This document shows positions 48,065 to 59,672 of a DNA stretch of 64,000 nt, in pieces. The notes below the pieces were generated by a model. That model was not told the origin of the DNA and made no database searches. It saw only the letters and a program-made list of their open reading frames with translations. This stretch comes from Psoroptes ovis. Lineage: Eukaryota; Arthropoda; Arachnida; Sarcoptiformes; Psoroptidae. The stretch covers positions 434,001-498,000 of the forward strand of contig PQWQ01000006.1 in NCBI GenBank assembly GCA_002943765.1. The letters run 5' to 3'. Each line of letters opens with the position of its first letter. Position 1 is the stretch's first letter. A program made the translations under genes and the position numbers.

Positions 48065-50537
48065 TTAGGAAATTTCACACTGCAAATTATTTTCAAGAAA
48101 AATTAATTTTTTTCAATTCTATTTTCAATAATATCTGAATGAACATACATTTTTGTTTGAACGTCTCGATGATACACTTTGTCTATCATCAGACATATTT
48201 CCAGTCGTCGGCGATGTTGGCGTGACAGGTGTAGACATGCTAGTTTGTTCTGTTGATCTTTGATAGTTTGATTGATTGATGTTCGAATCTTTTTGTTGAT
48301 TATGACGTGAATTAGATGAAATCGTTCTAGCATGAGGTTCAGATGATGTAAATGATGTAGTTGAATTTTCCCCACAGCTAGAAATTTGATGATGATTCGT
48401 ATCCTTTGTATTCTTTTTTGTCTGTTGTTTTTGTTGTGTTGAAGACGAAAGGACAGACGCATATGTCCTATTTTTATTAATATTATTATCAACGGTTTGT
48501 ATCTGCTGTTTACGCGATTGTTCAAAAAGTCGATCTTCTTCGGCTTGTAATTTACGCGCTAATTCTTCATCACTCATCAAATTTTTCTCATTATCATCAA
48601 TTACAACTTTGTTTGAATCATCACTATTATTATTATCATCTACAGAAGTGATGGATTTATTTTTTTGCTGTTGATGTTCCACTTCAAAATTTTGCTCTTG
48701 TTCCAAGCTTAGTGCAATTAAGTAACTATATTCATGGAAAAATTTTTCAATTAATGAATTGTATCAAAATTAATAGCCGATAAATCAAAATTCATGATTC
48801 AACATACTCTTGATCAATTTGTTGCTGAATATTCAAATTTGGCATCTGTCTGGCGATCGTCGTCGTAGTCGATGATGATGGCAATAATGATGATGGTTTT
48901 GGCGGTACTAATTGAAAATCAGCATCGACAAAATAATCGTTGCCTTCAATATTGTTTAATGATTCCCAAACGACATTTTGCTCAGTTAAAAATCCTTGAT
49001 CAGTTACCAGTTGATACAATTTACCCTGTTGAAAATACATGAATCGATAACTAGGATGAATGTTTGAATAAAAGTAAAGTAAAACGAAACATACCTTGTT
49101 TTTATAGACGGTTATGAAATGATTATTTCGAAATAGAATAGCCAACTCATCATCTTTAATATGCCGTATTAATTGTGAAAGGCCATAATTAGTTAGTTGT
49201 GATGCCGTTTGATTCAAGAATTCTTCAGCCAAAAACACTGTGAGAATTAGGGGATAAACATTGCAGTGTTTGCAAAATTTTGATTTCATATTTCAATGCA
49301 CATACTTTCATTATCATTAGAATTATTTGCTTTTGAATCAATAATTTTATCAATCAACTGATTATAAGATTGATTATTAATAATGCGAGATAGTTCACGA
49401 TGTTGTGGATCGACTAGCCAACCATGATATAAAGGAATGCGTAATAAATCAAATATTATACATTCAGGTGTATATTCGAAATCCATTATTCTGTTTGTAT
49501 CAATTAAATGATAGCATTAATGAGGCTCCAACAAAAATTTACACAAAAAACTTACCCAGTAAATTTTACATTAACATCTAAACCAGTTTGTAATCTTGGC
49601 ATGATCGATATCGCATCTTGTAAATTTTGTTCATAGTTTAATTTAACTTGTTCAGGTAGATTCTAATCGATTATCAAATGGAATTAGATTAGTGAGAAAA
49701 TTCTGAATAAATAAAATGATCTGAAGAATTCACCTTAGGAACATAATTAAGTATACAATCACAAAGATAATCCATCAATTGGGAAGCTGTCACAATCTCG
49801 ATTATTGATGGAAAAGTTATATTTCTTCTCAATAACAATACATTTATTATTGCTAACAATGGGCATGAACCGTTTGAATTTTGTGTCACTATTGGCACTT
49901 TATTATCATTAATATTTTGCTGTATTGTTTTGTCATTATTTTTATCATTATTATTTACACTAGCAATGTTATTGCAATTTTTCCATTTGATCCATTTAAG
50001 ATGATATTCTTGTGTACTGAGATTATTTTCATCATTTGTTTTCTTTGATTTTATTGATTCATCAGCAATACGATTCAATTCAAGTGATAAATTTTCATTG
50101 TTATCCAATTGTTTATGACATGATTCGATGTTCGAATTCTAAGAGTGGATTTTAAGCAGAAAAGAAATTGTAAATCTATAAATTTATCTTAGTGAATATA
50201 CCTGAGTAGAGTTCGAATTAATCTTTATATTGTTATTATCAGCAGTGTTAGCTAATGCTCTTTCCAAATCAATCAATGTAATAGATGATTTGATTGCTGA
50301 TGATGAATGAGTCTTATTGGAAGCTACTTTTTCATCATTTTTTTCAAATTTTTCATTATTCAATGGCAATGAGGTTTTTTCAATGGAAGTGTTTACAACA
50401 TTTTCTATCACAGATTCTTTTGCATTATTATCATTTTCTATTTGCTGTTGATCAATATTTTCGCTAGTTGTAACGATCTTTTGATCATCATTCGATGATG
50501 GTGATGATGATGATGACGATTTTGTTGGCAAAGACAT
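48065..50537 (-). CDS. MINDY: MINDY-1/2 type K48-specific deubiquitinase (FAM63)
   Basis: Cysteine protease that trims K48-linked polyubiquitin. Eight exons on the minus strand: 50202-50537, 49734-50138, 49556-49662, 49306-49490, 49095-49237, 48808-49025, 48149-48725, 48065-48079 (1986 bp, 661 residues). The catalytic Cys is about residue 204 in TQNSNGSCPLLAIINVLLL. The MINDY core continues with PRLQTGLDVNVKFTGIMDFEYTP, LVDPQH, AEEFLNQTASQLTNYGL and the catalytic His block RNNHFITVYKNKGKLYQLV, VTDQGFL. A motif-interacting-with-ubiquitin region follows (DQEYLIALSLEQE, SDEELARKLQAEEDRL). N- and C-terminal parts are low-complexity. The last exon codes only Cys-Glu-Ile-Ser and stop, a CaaX-like end suggesting prenylation (inference). 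Confidence 0.9.
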
Positions 50538-52823
50538 GATAATGATGATGATAATATTAATATTGATGGCCAGAATAATATGATCATTTCAAAGTGTTTC
50601 TATCTATTTTGATCACTAAAAAATGAAAAAATTGTTTAATTGCTCGAATTAAAAATGAATATATGCTTTATACTGCAGTAACAAAAAGGCGTCATCAATA
50701 AATAACAATGTATACAAGCAAAATGTGAATAAAACAGGAAAAATGATTTTTTTAATGATGATATATGAAAAATATCTCATCATTCATATTCGCAATATCA
50801 TCATTACTAATTTATGCATTTAAAATTGTTTTAAAAGAAATTCAATTATCTTACCATTTGTTTTTTTCATGAACGGAAATATAAAAATAAAATAAAAAAG
50901 ATGAAGAATTTTATAATGAATTAACAAAAACGATCAAACAAAATTAAGAAAAACAAAATTATGTAAAAGAAGAAAAAATATACGCAGAATATTCCGATTG
51001 ACCGATTTTAATGTTTATTTTTTACATATATAAAGATTTTTCTTCCAGTTTATGTCGCCGCTGTCGAATAAAAAAGATGCGTTTGTATTGTTTTTCACTT
51101 GAAAGATTTCATTTTATTTATGCTTCATAAAATTTCGTTTTCTATTGCAAAACACTTATATAAAATATGCAGTAATTTTGCACACAATTTTTCATATGAA
51201 TATCAGAAAAAATATGAATAAACAAATAAAACAAAAAGAATACAAACACGGGAATGTTGCTATTATTTTCCCCTTCTATTTTTAATTTATCTATTCAAAC
51301 TTTAAGCGATCCCGTTATATTTTTTAGATAGCATCATTTACATGCTACTACTTGAAGCCGTATTTTTAAACTAAAACTAATAATATTAGAAATTAGGATG
51401 AGTGATAGAAGAAAAATGTTTGAAGTAAAAAAACATGATGATTAAAATTTTTAATGCTGCTAGCATCTTCAAATTGTCATTTGGTCATGAATTGATGATG
51501 ATTGAATTTGAATTTTTTCCTCAGTATTTTGGTTTATTTTTTTTTGGGTTTTGATGAGAATCTCTAAATGAATTGAATTTGAGAAATTATTTTCATATTT
51601 TTCTATCGAATGAAAAAAATTCTTGAATTTCGAGTCAAAAAAAGTAAACAAAAACAAATTCGAAAAAAGTAAAATTCACAAAGGACGTGTTCGAATAAAT
51701 TAAAAAGATGCGTAAAATGAAGTTTTAATTATTTTTTAAGGTTTTTCAACTTTTTAAAAAAGAAATTTTGCATCTTTTAATTTTGTCAAAAATTTCTTTT
51801 CTATTTTTATCATTCATTGTTATCATCTTAATCATTATTCATCAAAAATAATTGTTTAATTTTTTGTATAAATCAATATTCGCAAGCAAAAATAATATGT
51901 GATAATTTTTTTTTAAATTTTGAATCTAACTCTCATGTCAATTTTTTTTTGTATTCATGTCTTATTTTGTCAATTAATCAAAATTTTTTTCTTGATTAAA
52001 TCAAACGAATAAAAAATTTTGCCGACTAGAAAAAAATGGTAAGTCTTTACATTGCTGTTGTTGCTATCTGTAATATGTATGTATGATCGGATGTGAACAA
52101 TATAATCAATGAATAATTGAACATTATTTTCTATGATATTTGATGATTTGTAAAGAAATAATTTTATATTTGAAAAAAAATGTCATTCTAAGTATTTATT
52201 TTCAAAATATAACATTGATAATTATTCAATTTTCTGTCATTTTCTTTGAATTATCGAATTAATAGATTTTCCATGTAATTTGTTTTTAATCAATTTTGAT
52301 TAGATTCAATTTTTTTATTTGTATACAAGAAAATAAATCAATGTAAGGAACATAGCTTCAAAATCAAAGAGAAAAATAAATATTGTCATTATTAAACATT
52401 AATTTTACATTGATGATAATCATTCATTCTCATTTTATTGTTGTTCATTGATCAAATGATTTCTTTTTGTCTTACAAATTTTTCCTTTTTATTACTGAAG
52501 CAAAATTTTGATGTTAAAATTCCAAATTAAATTTTTCTTCAATTTCAGATGCTTTAAAGACGGTCCAATGGTCGCTCATCGATTATTATGATTTTGATTA
52601 ATGTAAAACACATAGAAAATTATTAAAAGAAATATTCACTGAAATTCTCTTCAAAATTAATCCAAAAGTTGTATCAAATATCATTTAAATTTTCATCCAT
52701 GTTTTTGTTTTCAATCTGATTTCTGACACATATCATTTGGTCGTAAAGCAATAAGAAAAGTGCCCACAAATTTTTTATTTCACAATTTAATAGAATTTAA
52801 TAAGAAAAAATTCTATTTGTGAT
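50538..52823. other. Intergenic region between divergent MINDY and the ZIP transporter
   Basis: 2.3 kb, AT-rich. No coding exon is supported; the minus-strand frame at 51469-51657 lacks any domain. An acceptor-like ...TTTCAG at about 52542-52548, followed by a less AT-biased stretch, could be a 5' non-coding exon of the ZIP gene. Confidence 0.5.
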
Positions 52824-54191
52824 ATGAATTTATTTGATCAATCATCAAAATTATGGTTAAATGAATGTAATAATTATAATATTAAAAATAATATTTGTTC
52901 CTCATTAAATTACATATCGACTGATATTAAGGATAATTTTCAACGAATCACAGAAATCAAATCAAATAATAATGTTAAAATGATTTCATTATCCACTATT
53001 AATAATAATGAAACAATGTCATTATTACCTTTGTATTCGGTCACCATAGTATCATGTATTATGATATCATTATCATCAATGTTAATGTTGTTATTATTTT
53101 TATATCTTTTGCAACGAAAAAATAAAAACTCATCATCTTCAAATAGTAATAATTTCGATATTGAAAATAATGAATATTTAAAATTAATACTTGCATTTGC
53201 TGTTGGTGCATTATTGGCTGATGTGTTTTTACATTTACTACCCGAATCATGTGAACAATTAATAGTGAGTGGTTATGCAATACAAAATGCACAAAATTTT
53301 ATCGGCCATTGGATATTGGTCGGTATAATCTTATTTGCATCGATTGAGTCGATCATCAGTTTGATAATATCAATGAATAATGATTCTAAAAGTGATTATG
53401 CATTGAAAAATAAAGAAATCAATCATAAAATGATGACAAATGAAAACGAAAATTCTAGCATCAGTAATGGAAAACGGCAAAATGGAATGAATTTAAAAAA
53501 TCGACAAACAAGATCTCCGAAAAAAAATGGTAAGATAACAATTCAAATTTTTTGTTTAACAATTTTAAACAAAATTCCATTATTTTTGATGATAATAGAT
53601 TCATTGATGCCAGAATCATTGCCATTGCTAACAAATAATGATACACGAAATGTAACTGCTTATATTAATCTATTAGCAAATGGTTTCGATAATTTCACCC
53701 ATGGGATGTCGGTGGCAGCTTCATTTTCGATCAATTATAAAATTGGTATCATGACAACGATTGCGATTACATTACACGAAATGCCTCATGAAATAGTTGA
53801 TTTTATCATATTGATGCGTTCAGGTTTTACTTGTTGGCGTGCATTCAAAGCACAATTATCGATAACAATATTCACAATAATTGGTAATCTAACTGTATTA
53901 TACTTTGATAAACATTATAAACAAATGAACTCAATGAGTCTGACATTATGGATATTGCCTCTAACATCAGGTGGTTTTATTTATATTGCTTTGACAAGTT
54001 TATTACCAGAATTATTGAGTATCAAAAATAATAATGACAATGAATCATCAATGAATGGCTACACAAACAACAAATTGGATAAACCGAAAAATAGAAAAAA
54101 TTTGCGTGAAATTTCCATTTTATTAATGCGAATAGTGTTCATAATATTTGGCGTAATCACAATGGAATCAATCAATGCAATTGATTTGTGA
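52824..54191 (+). CDS. SLC39A13: ZIP-family zinc transporter, SLC39A13 (Zip99C)-like
   Basis: Single exon, 455 residues, with multiple membrane helices. ZIP13 moves zinc (in insects, iron) between the cytosol and the secretory pathway. Helix 1 is followed by a polar loop, then LILAFAVGALLADVFLHLLPE, a LIV-1 subfamily hallmark. The metal site in helices 4 and 5 is NFTHGMSVAASF and TLHEMPHEIVDFIILMRSGF, the HExPHE motif with Met in place of the usual Ile. LPLTSGGFIYIALTSLLPELL matches ZIP13. The intracellular loop between helices 3 and 4 is Asn/Lys/Ser-rich and lacks the His-rich tract of ZIP7. Start at 52824; N-terminal residues 1-65 are not conserved. Confidence 0.88.
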   Translation: MNLFDQSSKLWLNECNNYNIKNNICSSLNYISTDIKDNFQRITEIKSNNNVKMISLSTINNNETMSLLPLYSVTIVSCIMISLSSMLMLLLFLYLLQRKNKNSSSSNSNNFDIENNEYLKLILAFAVGALLADVFLHLLPESCEQLIVSGYAIQNAQNFIGHWILVGIILFASIESIISLIISMNNDSKSDYALKNKEINHKMMTNENENSSISNGKRQNGMNLKNRQTRSPKKNGKITIQIFCLTILNKIPLFLMIIDSLMPESLPLLTNNDTRNVTAYINLLANGFDNFTHGMSVAASFSINYKIGIMTTIAITLHEMPHEIVDFIILMRSGFTCWRAFKAQLSITIFTIIGNLTVLYFDKHYKQMNSMSLTLWILPLTSGGFIYIALTSLLPELLSIKNNNDNESSMNGYTNNKLDKPKNRKNLREISILLMRIVFIIFGVITMESINAIDL

Positions 54192-54481
54192 TGTGTTAAG
54201 GAAAAAATTTGAGAATTGAAAAATTATTTCAAATTATAAAACGCAACAAAATATTGAAGAAAAAAAATCTAGTCAAAGTTCAAATTGAAAATTCGAAAAA
54301 TTCAATAGTCCATAATTCAATAAAATAAATTTACATGAATAAATAGTAAAAAAAAATTATAAATGGTTTTTTTATAAATAGATATCATTCTCAAATTCTG
54401 AATTAAAAATAAAAAACTTTGACTTTATATGGTTTTTTTTAAAATTCACATTTCAATTCAAATCAGAATCTTTTTCATTAA

Positions 54482-55911
54482 ATGATAAAATTCATTCAAA
54501 TCATTTTATCAATATCATTGATTTTGATAATGATTGAATGCGAAAATGATTTAGATGTGAGTATAATTTTTTTTGTGATGATTTGTCTAAATTCGGTTTC
54601 TTATTATCATTTCGATCATTGAAGATATGTAAATCATTGAAAAAACAATTCAATATATTGACAATCGGTTTTACAAAAACAAATTTGATATTGATTACGA
54701 AAAATTTTTACATATTTGAAATTGATAAAAATAATATTCATTTCAGCAAAAATAATAATAATAATAATACCATGTTTAATGATTATATTTATTTACATAC
54801 AAAACCATTACCATTAGCGAAAAAATATCCAAATTTATGGTATAATGAACAATTTCAATTAAATTTAGATTCATATAAGGATGCAATCATTATTGTCGAT
54901 AATGATGATGTGTGGCTTTGTTTTATTGCATATAATTATAAAAATCAAAAACAAAAATTTGGTCTTAATTATAATTTGATCAATGGTAAAATAATAAATG
55001 GATGGCAATATGATTATAATGATAATAATCAAAATAATAAAGAAATATTAATTACAAAAATAGAAGAAACAAAGATATTATATTCAATACGCAAAAAATT
55101 TGAACATAATTATGGTTTTCAAATGACCAAATTGCATATAATTGGCAAAAAATTTGAAAATAATTCTGGTATTGAATATGTTTCACAATACAAGAATGTT
55201 TGTTGGTACAATTATCCATTATTGTTTAAAATAATAATAATTAATGATAATTGTTATAAACAACATTTTATGCCAATCGATTTGACAATTTTAAAAGGTT
55301 TCATATATGATACTGAATTTTATCTATTCACAAATCATTGTGTTTATAAATTTAATGAATTATCATTCATCAACAATGATGAAGCGTATTTTTTGAAAAA
55401 TATATCCTTTGAGAATTTCTTCTATTGTCCAGGTGAAAAATTGCCAGTATCATCATTTTTGTTTTTCAATTTTTTGCCGATGAAATTCATTTGGTTTTCA
55501 TTAATTTTATTATTAATATTATTATTATCAGTATTAATATTATTATATGTAAAATGTCGATCATCATCATCATATTCATCATCATCCTCATTATTATCAT
55601 CAACCAAATTATCATCATTAATATCGTCGGGCAAAAAACGAACAACAATCATTATTATGCCATACAATAATAATATTAAACAAATCAATAATAATTTTAT
55701 TGAAAATATTTTATTAACATCTTCGAAACAGCAAAATAAATTTTGTAATCGAAATATCGATATGCCTAAAGTAACGATGAATACATCGTCAATTTTATCA
55801 TCAACAACATCATTGTCAAATATTGAAAATATGCCAATAACATTACCGGCACAATCAAAACAACTCGATTCATCAGCAATGATAATTGATCAAAATTCAA
55901 AATTCTATTAA
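54482..55911 (+). CDS. Receptor-like type I membrane protein, tandem family member 1
   Basis: Two exons, 54482-54556 and 54625-55911 (453 residues), phase-0 join after a signal peptide (MIKFIQIILSISLILIMIEC). The ectodomain is about 285 residues with spaced cysteines and motifs shared with the next two genes: (E/P)IC-x-SL, LITKNFYIFEID, PLAKKYPNLW, VWLCFIAYNY, GLNYNLINGKIINGWQYDY, EILITKIEETK, GFIYDTEFYLF and FFYCPGE. A strong membrane helix lies at about 313-337 (IWFSLILLLILLLSVLILLY). The cytoplasmic tail of about 115 residues is Ser-rich. I do not recognise the family. The recurring FYLF-x-N-x-VY-x-F strands recall beta-propeller blades, which is only a guess. Confidence 0.78.
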
Positions 55912-56024
55912 AAATGATCATATTTTCGAATTATAGAATTTTTTTCGATTTTCATTTCTCATTATTTAATAATGATTATAAAAATAAAATTTTAACTAAA
56001 AAAATTTCGAATTGTATTCATTTT

Positions 56025-57419
56025 ATGAAAATTTTTTGTCTGTTTGTGACTATGAATTTAATAATTCTGATACTAATCAATATTAGTATAACCAATCTAA
56101 TGTTCAGATCAATCGCGGTAGTGATCAATAATGAATTTGACAATAAATCAAACGAAATATGCCGCTCATTGCAAAATAATCAATACGATAATAACAATAA
56201 TACGAATAAATTGTCCAATATTTTAACAGCTGGATTGACAACCAATTATCTATTGTTAATTACAAAAAATTTTTACATTTATGAATTGGATAGAAAATCA
56301 TTAGATGAAAGTATTGATGAATTATATTTGAATATTAAACCAATACACATGATGGAAAAATATCCCAATTTATTTAATTCAAAAGAATTCAATGAAATTA
56401 AAATGAAAATCTTCAATACATTTATTGTTATTGAGAATAAGAATAATAATAACATCACTGATTGGTTATGCATAACAACATGGAAACGTCAAACCGATTA
56501 CAATGGTATCAATTATAATTTGAATGAACAATATTTATCCAGAGGTTTTATATTTCATGGTTTAGAGCCAGAAATATTGATATCAACATATGAATTTTGT
56601 AAATTTTATTCATTACATTTTTCTCGATATAAAAATGATTTGGAAATATGTAAATATCGTTGTAAAAATAAACACAGTTTCAGTCAAGATAATTCTATTA
56701 ATGCAATCGATAAATTTCATTCAATTTGTTTTAAAAATTCACATAGAAATGAATTGATAATATTAAAATCACCGGATGATAATTGTAAAAATAATAACTA
56801 TAAATCAATTGAATGGCCAATTTTAAATGGTTTCGTATCGAATCATCATTTCTATTTATTCGATGTGAATAAAGTTTACATATTCAGCGATAGTATATAT
56901 CGTAATAAACAAAAAAATTCAACAATTCTTATTGAACGCGATTATTCAAAATTTTTTATTTGTCCAGATTATTCTATACAAATGAATGATAATTCATTTC
57001 GCAAACTAATTACAATCATAATAATAATCATTGTATTATTATCAATATTAGCTTGTCTATTGATGGTGCGTATTGAAAAATTTAATACAATTCGTAAACG
57101 TTTCTATCATGCCAAAACAATACGTTCCATGTTGAATTCAGATGATTATAATTATCATGGAAACAATAATTATAAAAATCGATTCAAATTTCTTAATAAA
57201 ATTGGAAATAGAACAATTGAACCTAAAACAACGACGACAGCCACGAATTCTAGTACAACAACGATTTCATTTGAACCATCGTTAAATTATTTGAAATTAT
57301 TGACCAAAAAGCGTTCGGTGGATACTTTGCCTAATTATCAGCATAAAAATCAGAAAAGATTGAAAAAATTTTTACCTAAAATTGCTAAATTCTACAAGTA
57401 CAATAATAATGTAATTTAA
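56025..57419 (+). CDS. Receptor-like type I membrane protein, tandem family member 2
   Basis: Single exon, 464 residues from ATG 56025; an in-frame ATG at 55914 would bury the signal peptide MKIFCLFVTMNLIILILI. It shares EICRSL, LLITKNFYIYELD, MMEKYPNLF, WLCITTWKR, GINYNL, EILISTYEFCKFYSLHF, YRCKNK, HSICF, GFVSNHHFYLFDVNKVYIF and FFICPD with its neighbours. The membrane helix is at about 327-350; the tail of about 115 residues is Lys/Thr/Asn-rich. The phase-0 intron of members 1 and 3 is absent. Only 113 bp lie between the stop of member 1 and this ATG, with an AATAAA about 40 bp before it. Function unknown. Confidence 0.76.
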   Translation: MKIFCLFVTMNLIILILINISITNLMFRSIAVVINNEFDNKSNEICRSLQNNQYDNNNNTNKLSNILTAGLTTNYLLLITKNFYIYELDRKSLDESIDELYLNIKPIHMMEKYPNLFNSKEFNEIKMKIFNTFIVIENKNNNNITDWLCITTWKRQTDYNGINYNLNEQYLSRGFIFHGLEPEILISTYEFCKFYSLHFSRYKNDLEICKYRCKNKHSFSQDNSINAIDKFHSICFKNSHRNELIILKSPDDNCKNNNYKSIEWPILNGFVSNHHFYLFDVNKVYIFSDSIYRNKQKNSTILIERDYSKFFICPDYSIQMNDNSFRKLITIIIIIIVLLSILACLLMVRIEKFNTIRKRFYHAKTIRSMLNSDDYNYHGNNNYKNRFKFLNKIGNRTIEPKTTTTATNSSTTTISFEPSLNYLKLLTKKRSVDTLPNYQHKNQKRLKKFLPKIAKFYKYNNNVI

Positions 57420-57541
57420 TGAAATTTAATTTTTTTTCAAAAACAAATAAAATAATTATAAATATGAATTATTTTGTAAATATTCAAAGGTTCGAGTTTA
57501 ATTCGCTTTAATTAAAGTTTTTTAGTCGATAAGATCAAGGA

Positions 57542-59133
57542 ATGTTTGCTTCGACAAAATTTCTTCTTTCAATATTATCAATTTGCCATGTATCACTCAC
57601 ACACGCATCAAGTACAAACGATGTAAGAATTTAGTTTGAATTTTGCTTATAATAGAATTTATGTTAAACTTTCGATTTTTTTTCCAGCCAATCTGCAATA
57701 GTTTACGGACGAATCACACTGAATTAAATCGATTATCATTCGGTTTTTTAGATCAAGATCATTTATTGATCATGACACATACACATTTTTTCTATAATAT
57801 CAGCATAAAAGCATCATTAATAAATTATGGTTATTTATATTTGAAACATAAACCAATAATTGTTTATGAAAAATTTCCGACACTATCTTTGGATATGCGT
57901 TTCGGTCTGATAAAAAATCGTTTATCAAACGTTATCATTGTTCATGATAGAAATGATACATGGTTGTGTTTTATTGTCGCTTCATATGAAAGAAATATTA
58001 AAGGTATTAATTATGGATTGAATACAAAACAAATAATACCTGGTTGGACATTTGATTATTATTATGAAGAAATATTCATATCATCAATTAATGAATGCGA
58101 ATTTTTTACGATAAGAAAATATTTTTTGGATGACAATTATGATAAAAAATACAACCAATTAGGAATTTATCGGTGTAATAATAAAAATGTTGAAGAAACT
58201 AATGACCGTATTGTTGATTATTTTCGTACAATTTGCTATGTGAATGAACAACTTAATATGATTTATGTTGATAATATTGATTCATGTCTAATACCATTCG
58301 ATGTTGATATAAGCTATGGTCTATTGATGGATGAGAAATTTTATGTTTTTTCAAAAAATTTTTATGTTTATTCATTCGATTCAATCATACTAGACTATTA
58401 TCCAAATGATTTGATTAAAAAATCAATCGAAATCACAAATCAAACGATTGAATCATTTTTTCTATGTCAAGGTATGAATGTTACGGATGTCATTTCACAA
58501 AATTGTAAGTATAATTGCAAATGTATTGTTTTGGCTTCCTTTTATTCATATAAAATCATTGAATTGAATTTGTCAGTATTCTATTGGATTATTGCGATAA
58601 TCATAATATTATTGATCATTTTATCAATAATATTATGTTGCATCATTTGCCTAAAACGCCGAATAATTAATAATAATAAAATGAATAATATCAATTATTG
58701 CCGTAGTAAAATTAATGATAATAGTAATGATGAACAGGCAAAATTAAGACAAAAATCGCGAATATTGAAACATGATAATGAAAAATCGATCATATTGAAT
58801 CGGAAATTATTTTCAAAATCAAAATTACTATGTAAATCCCAGACGATTTCATCAAAAGATCTCAGCGATAAAAAGAAATTGAAATCAACTCTATCGAAAA
58901 TTGGCAATAAAAAATCGATTATAATGAAAAAATTATCGACAATCAAAATGAAAAAAAATCAATCAAAATTTAGTAAATTATCATCATCTGCATCTATGGC
59001 ATCAACGAACATCAAATCAACTAGTAACCAATCGATAATGAATAAAGATAATCAAAGATTATCATCAATAAAATCATCGTTGAAAATTAAGCACAAATTG
59101 CCAGCAGAAAAACTGCCAAATTCATCAATTTAG
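57542..59133 (+). CDS. Receptor-like type I membrane protein, tandem family member 3
   Basis: Two exons, 57542-57622 and 57688-59133 (508 residues), phase-0 join just before PICNSL, the same intron position as in member 1. The signal peptide is MFASTKFLLSILSICHVSLTHA. Shared blocks: LKHKPIIVYEKFPTL, TWLCFIVASYE, GINYGLNTKQIIPGWTFDYY, EIFISSINECEFFTIRKYF, YRCNNK, RTICY, DSCLIPFD, GLLMDEKFYVFSKNFYVYSFDS and FFLCQG. The helix lies at about 323-348. The tail of about 160 residues is extremely Lys/Ser-rich (KKKLKSTLSKIGNKKS), unlike the tails of members 1 and 2, so the ectodomain is conserved but the intracellular part is not. Function unknown. Confidence 0.78.
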
Positions 59134-59672
59134 ATCGAAAAAACAACACTTGTAATAATGATGACTGTCTAATGACATTTACCAGGGATTTTCAGCAGAA
59201 TTAAGCGTTTTTTAAGCGATTTTGTTGATAATTGATTTTAAAATTTAAAAATAATCTAAAATTAAAATTATCTTAATTAGATTTTATATGGAAATCAACA
59301 TTGAAGTGTATGCTTTTGACTTAATTATTATTAAGCTTAAAATACTTATAAATTAATTCATAATCAGACGAGATAAAATTTTTAAATTAAATATTAATAT
59401 AATAAAATACGATTTTTCAATTGTTTTCGAGTATTGTAGAGATGATTTGTAGAAAAATTGATTGATTTTCCGATAAAAGGATTAAAATTGGCACCTGTTT
59501 GTGTTCCTAATTTCTAATTTTGAATGATTTATAAGTTGGAGAAAAAATTTAATCAAAATTTTAAATGATATACTGGTATTCATTTGAATTCGGCTTGGAA
59601 TTTTCTCATTTAATAAAGAATATAATCATTGATTTTGTTTGGTAAAAATTTTCAGAAATTTTCATTACAAAT
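59134..59672. other. Intergenic region upstream of the mucin-like gene
   Basis: 539 bp, AT-rich, no gene; probably the 3' UTR of family member 3 and the promoter of the secreted mucin-like protein. Confidence 0.5.

Noticed and set aside
54482..59133. Identification of the three tandem genes as semaphorin, plexin or hemopexin proteins
   Set aside because: The beta-strand-like FYLF-x-N-x-VY-x-F repeats are suggestive, but the defining cysteine pattern of the sema/PSI domains and the hemopexin blade motif are not present.
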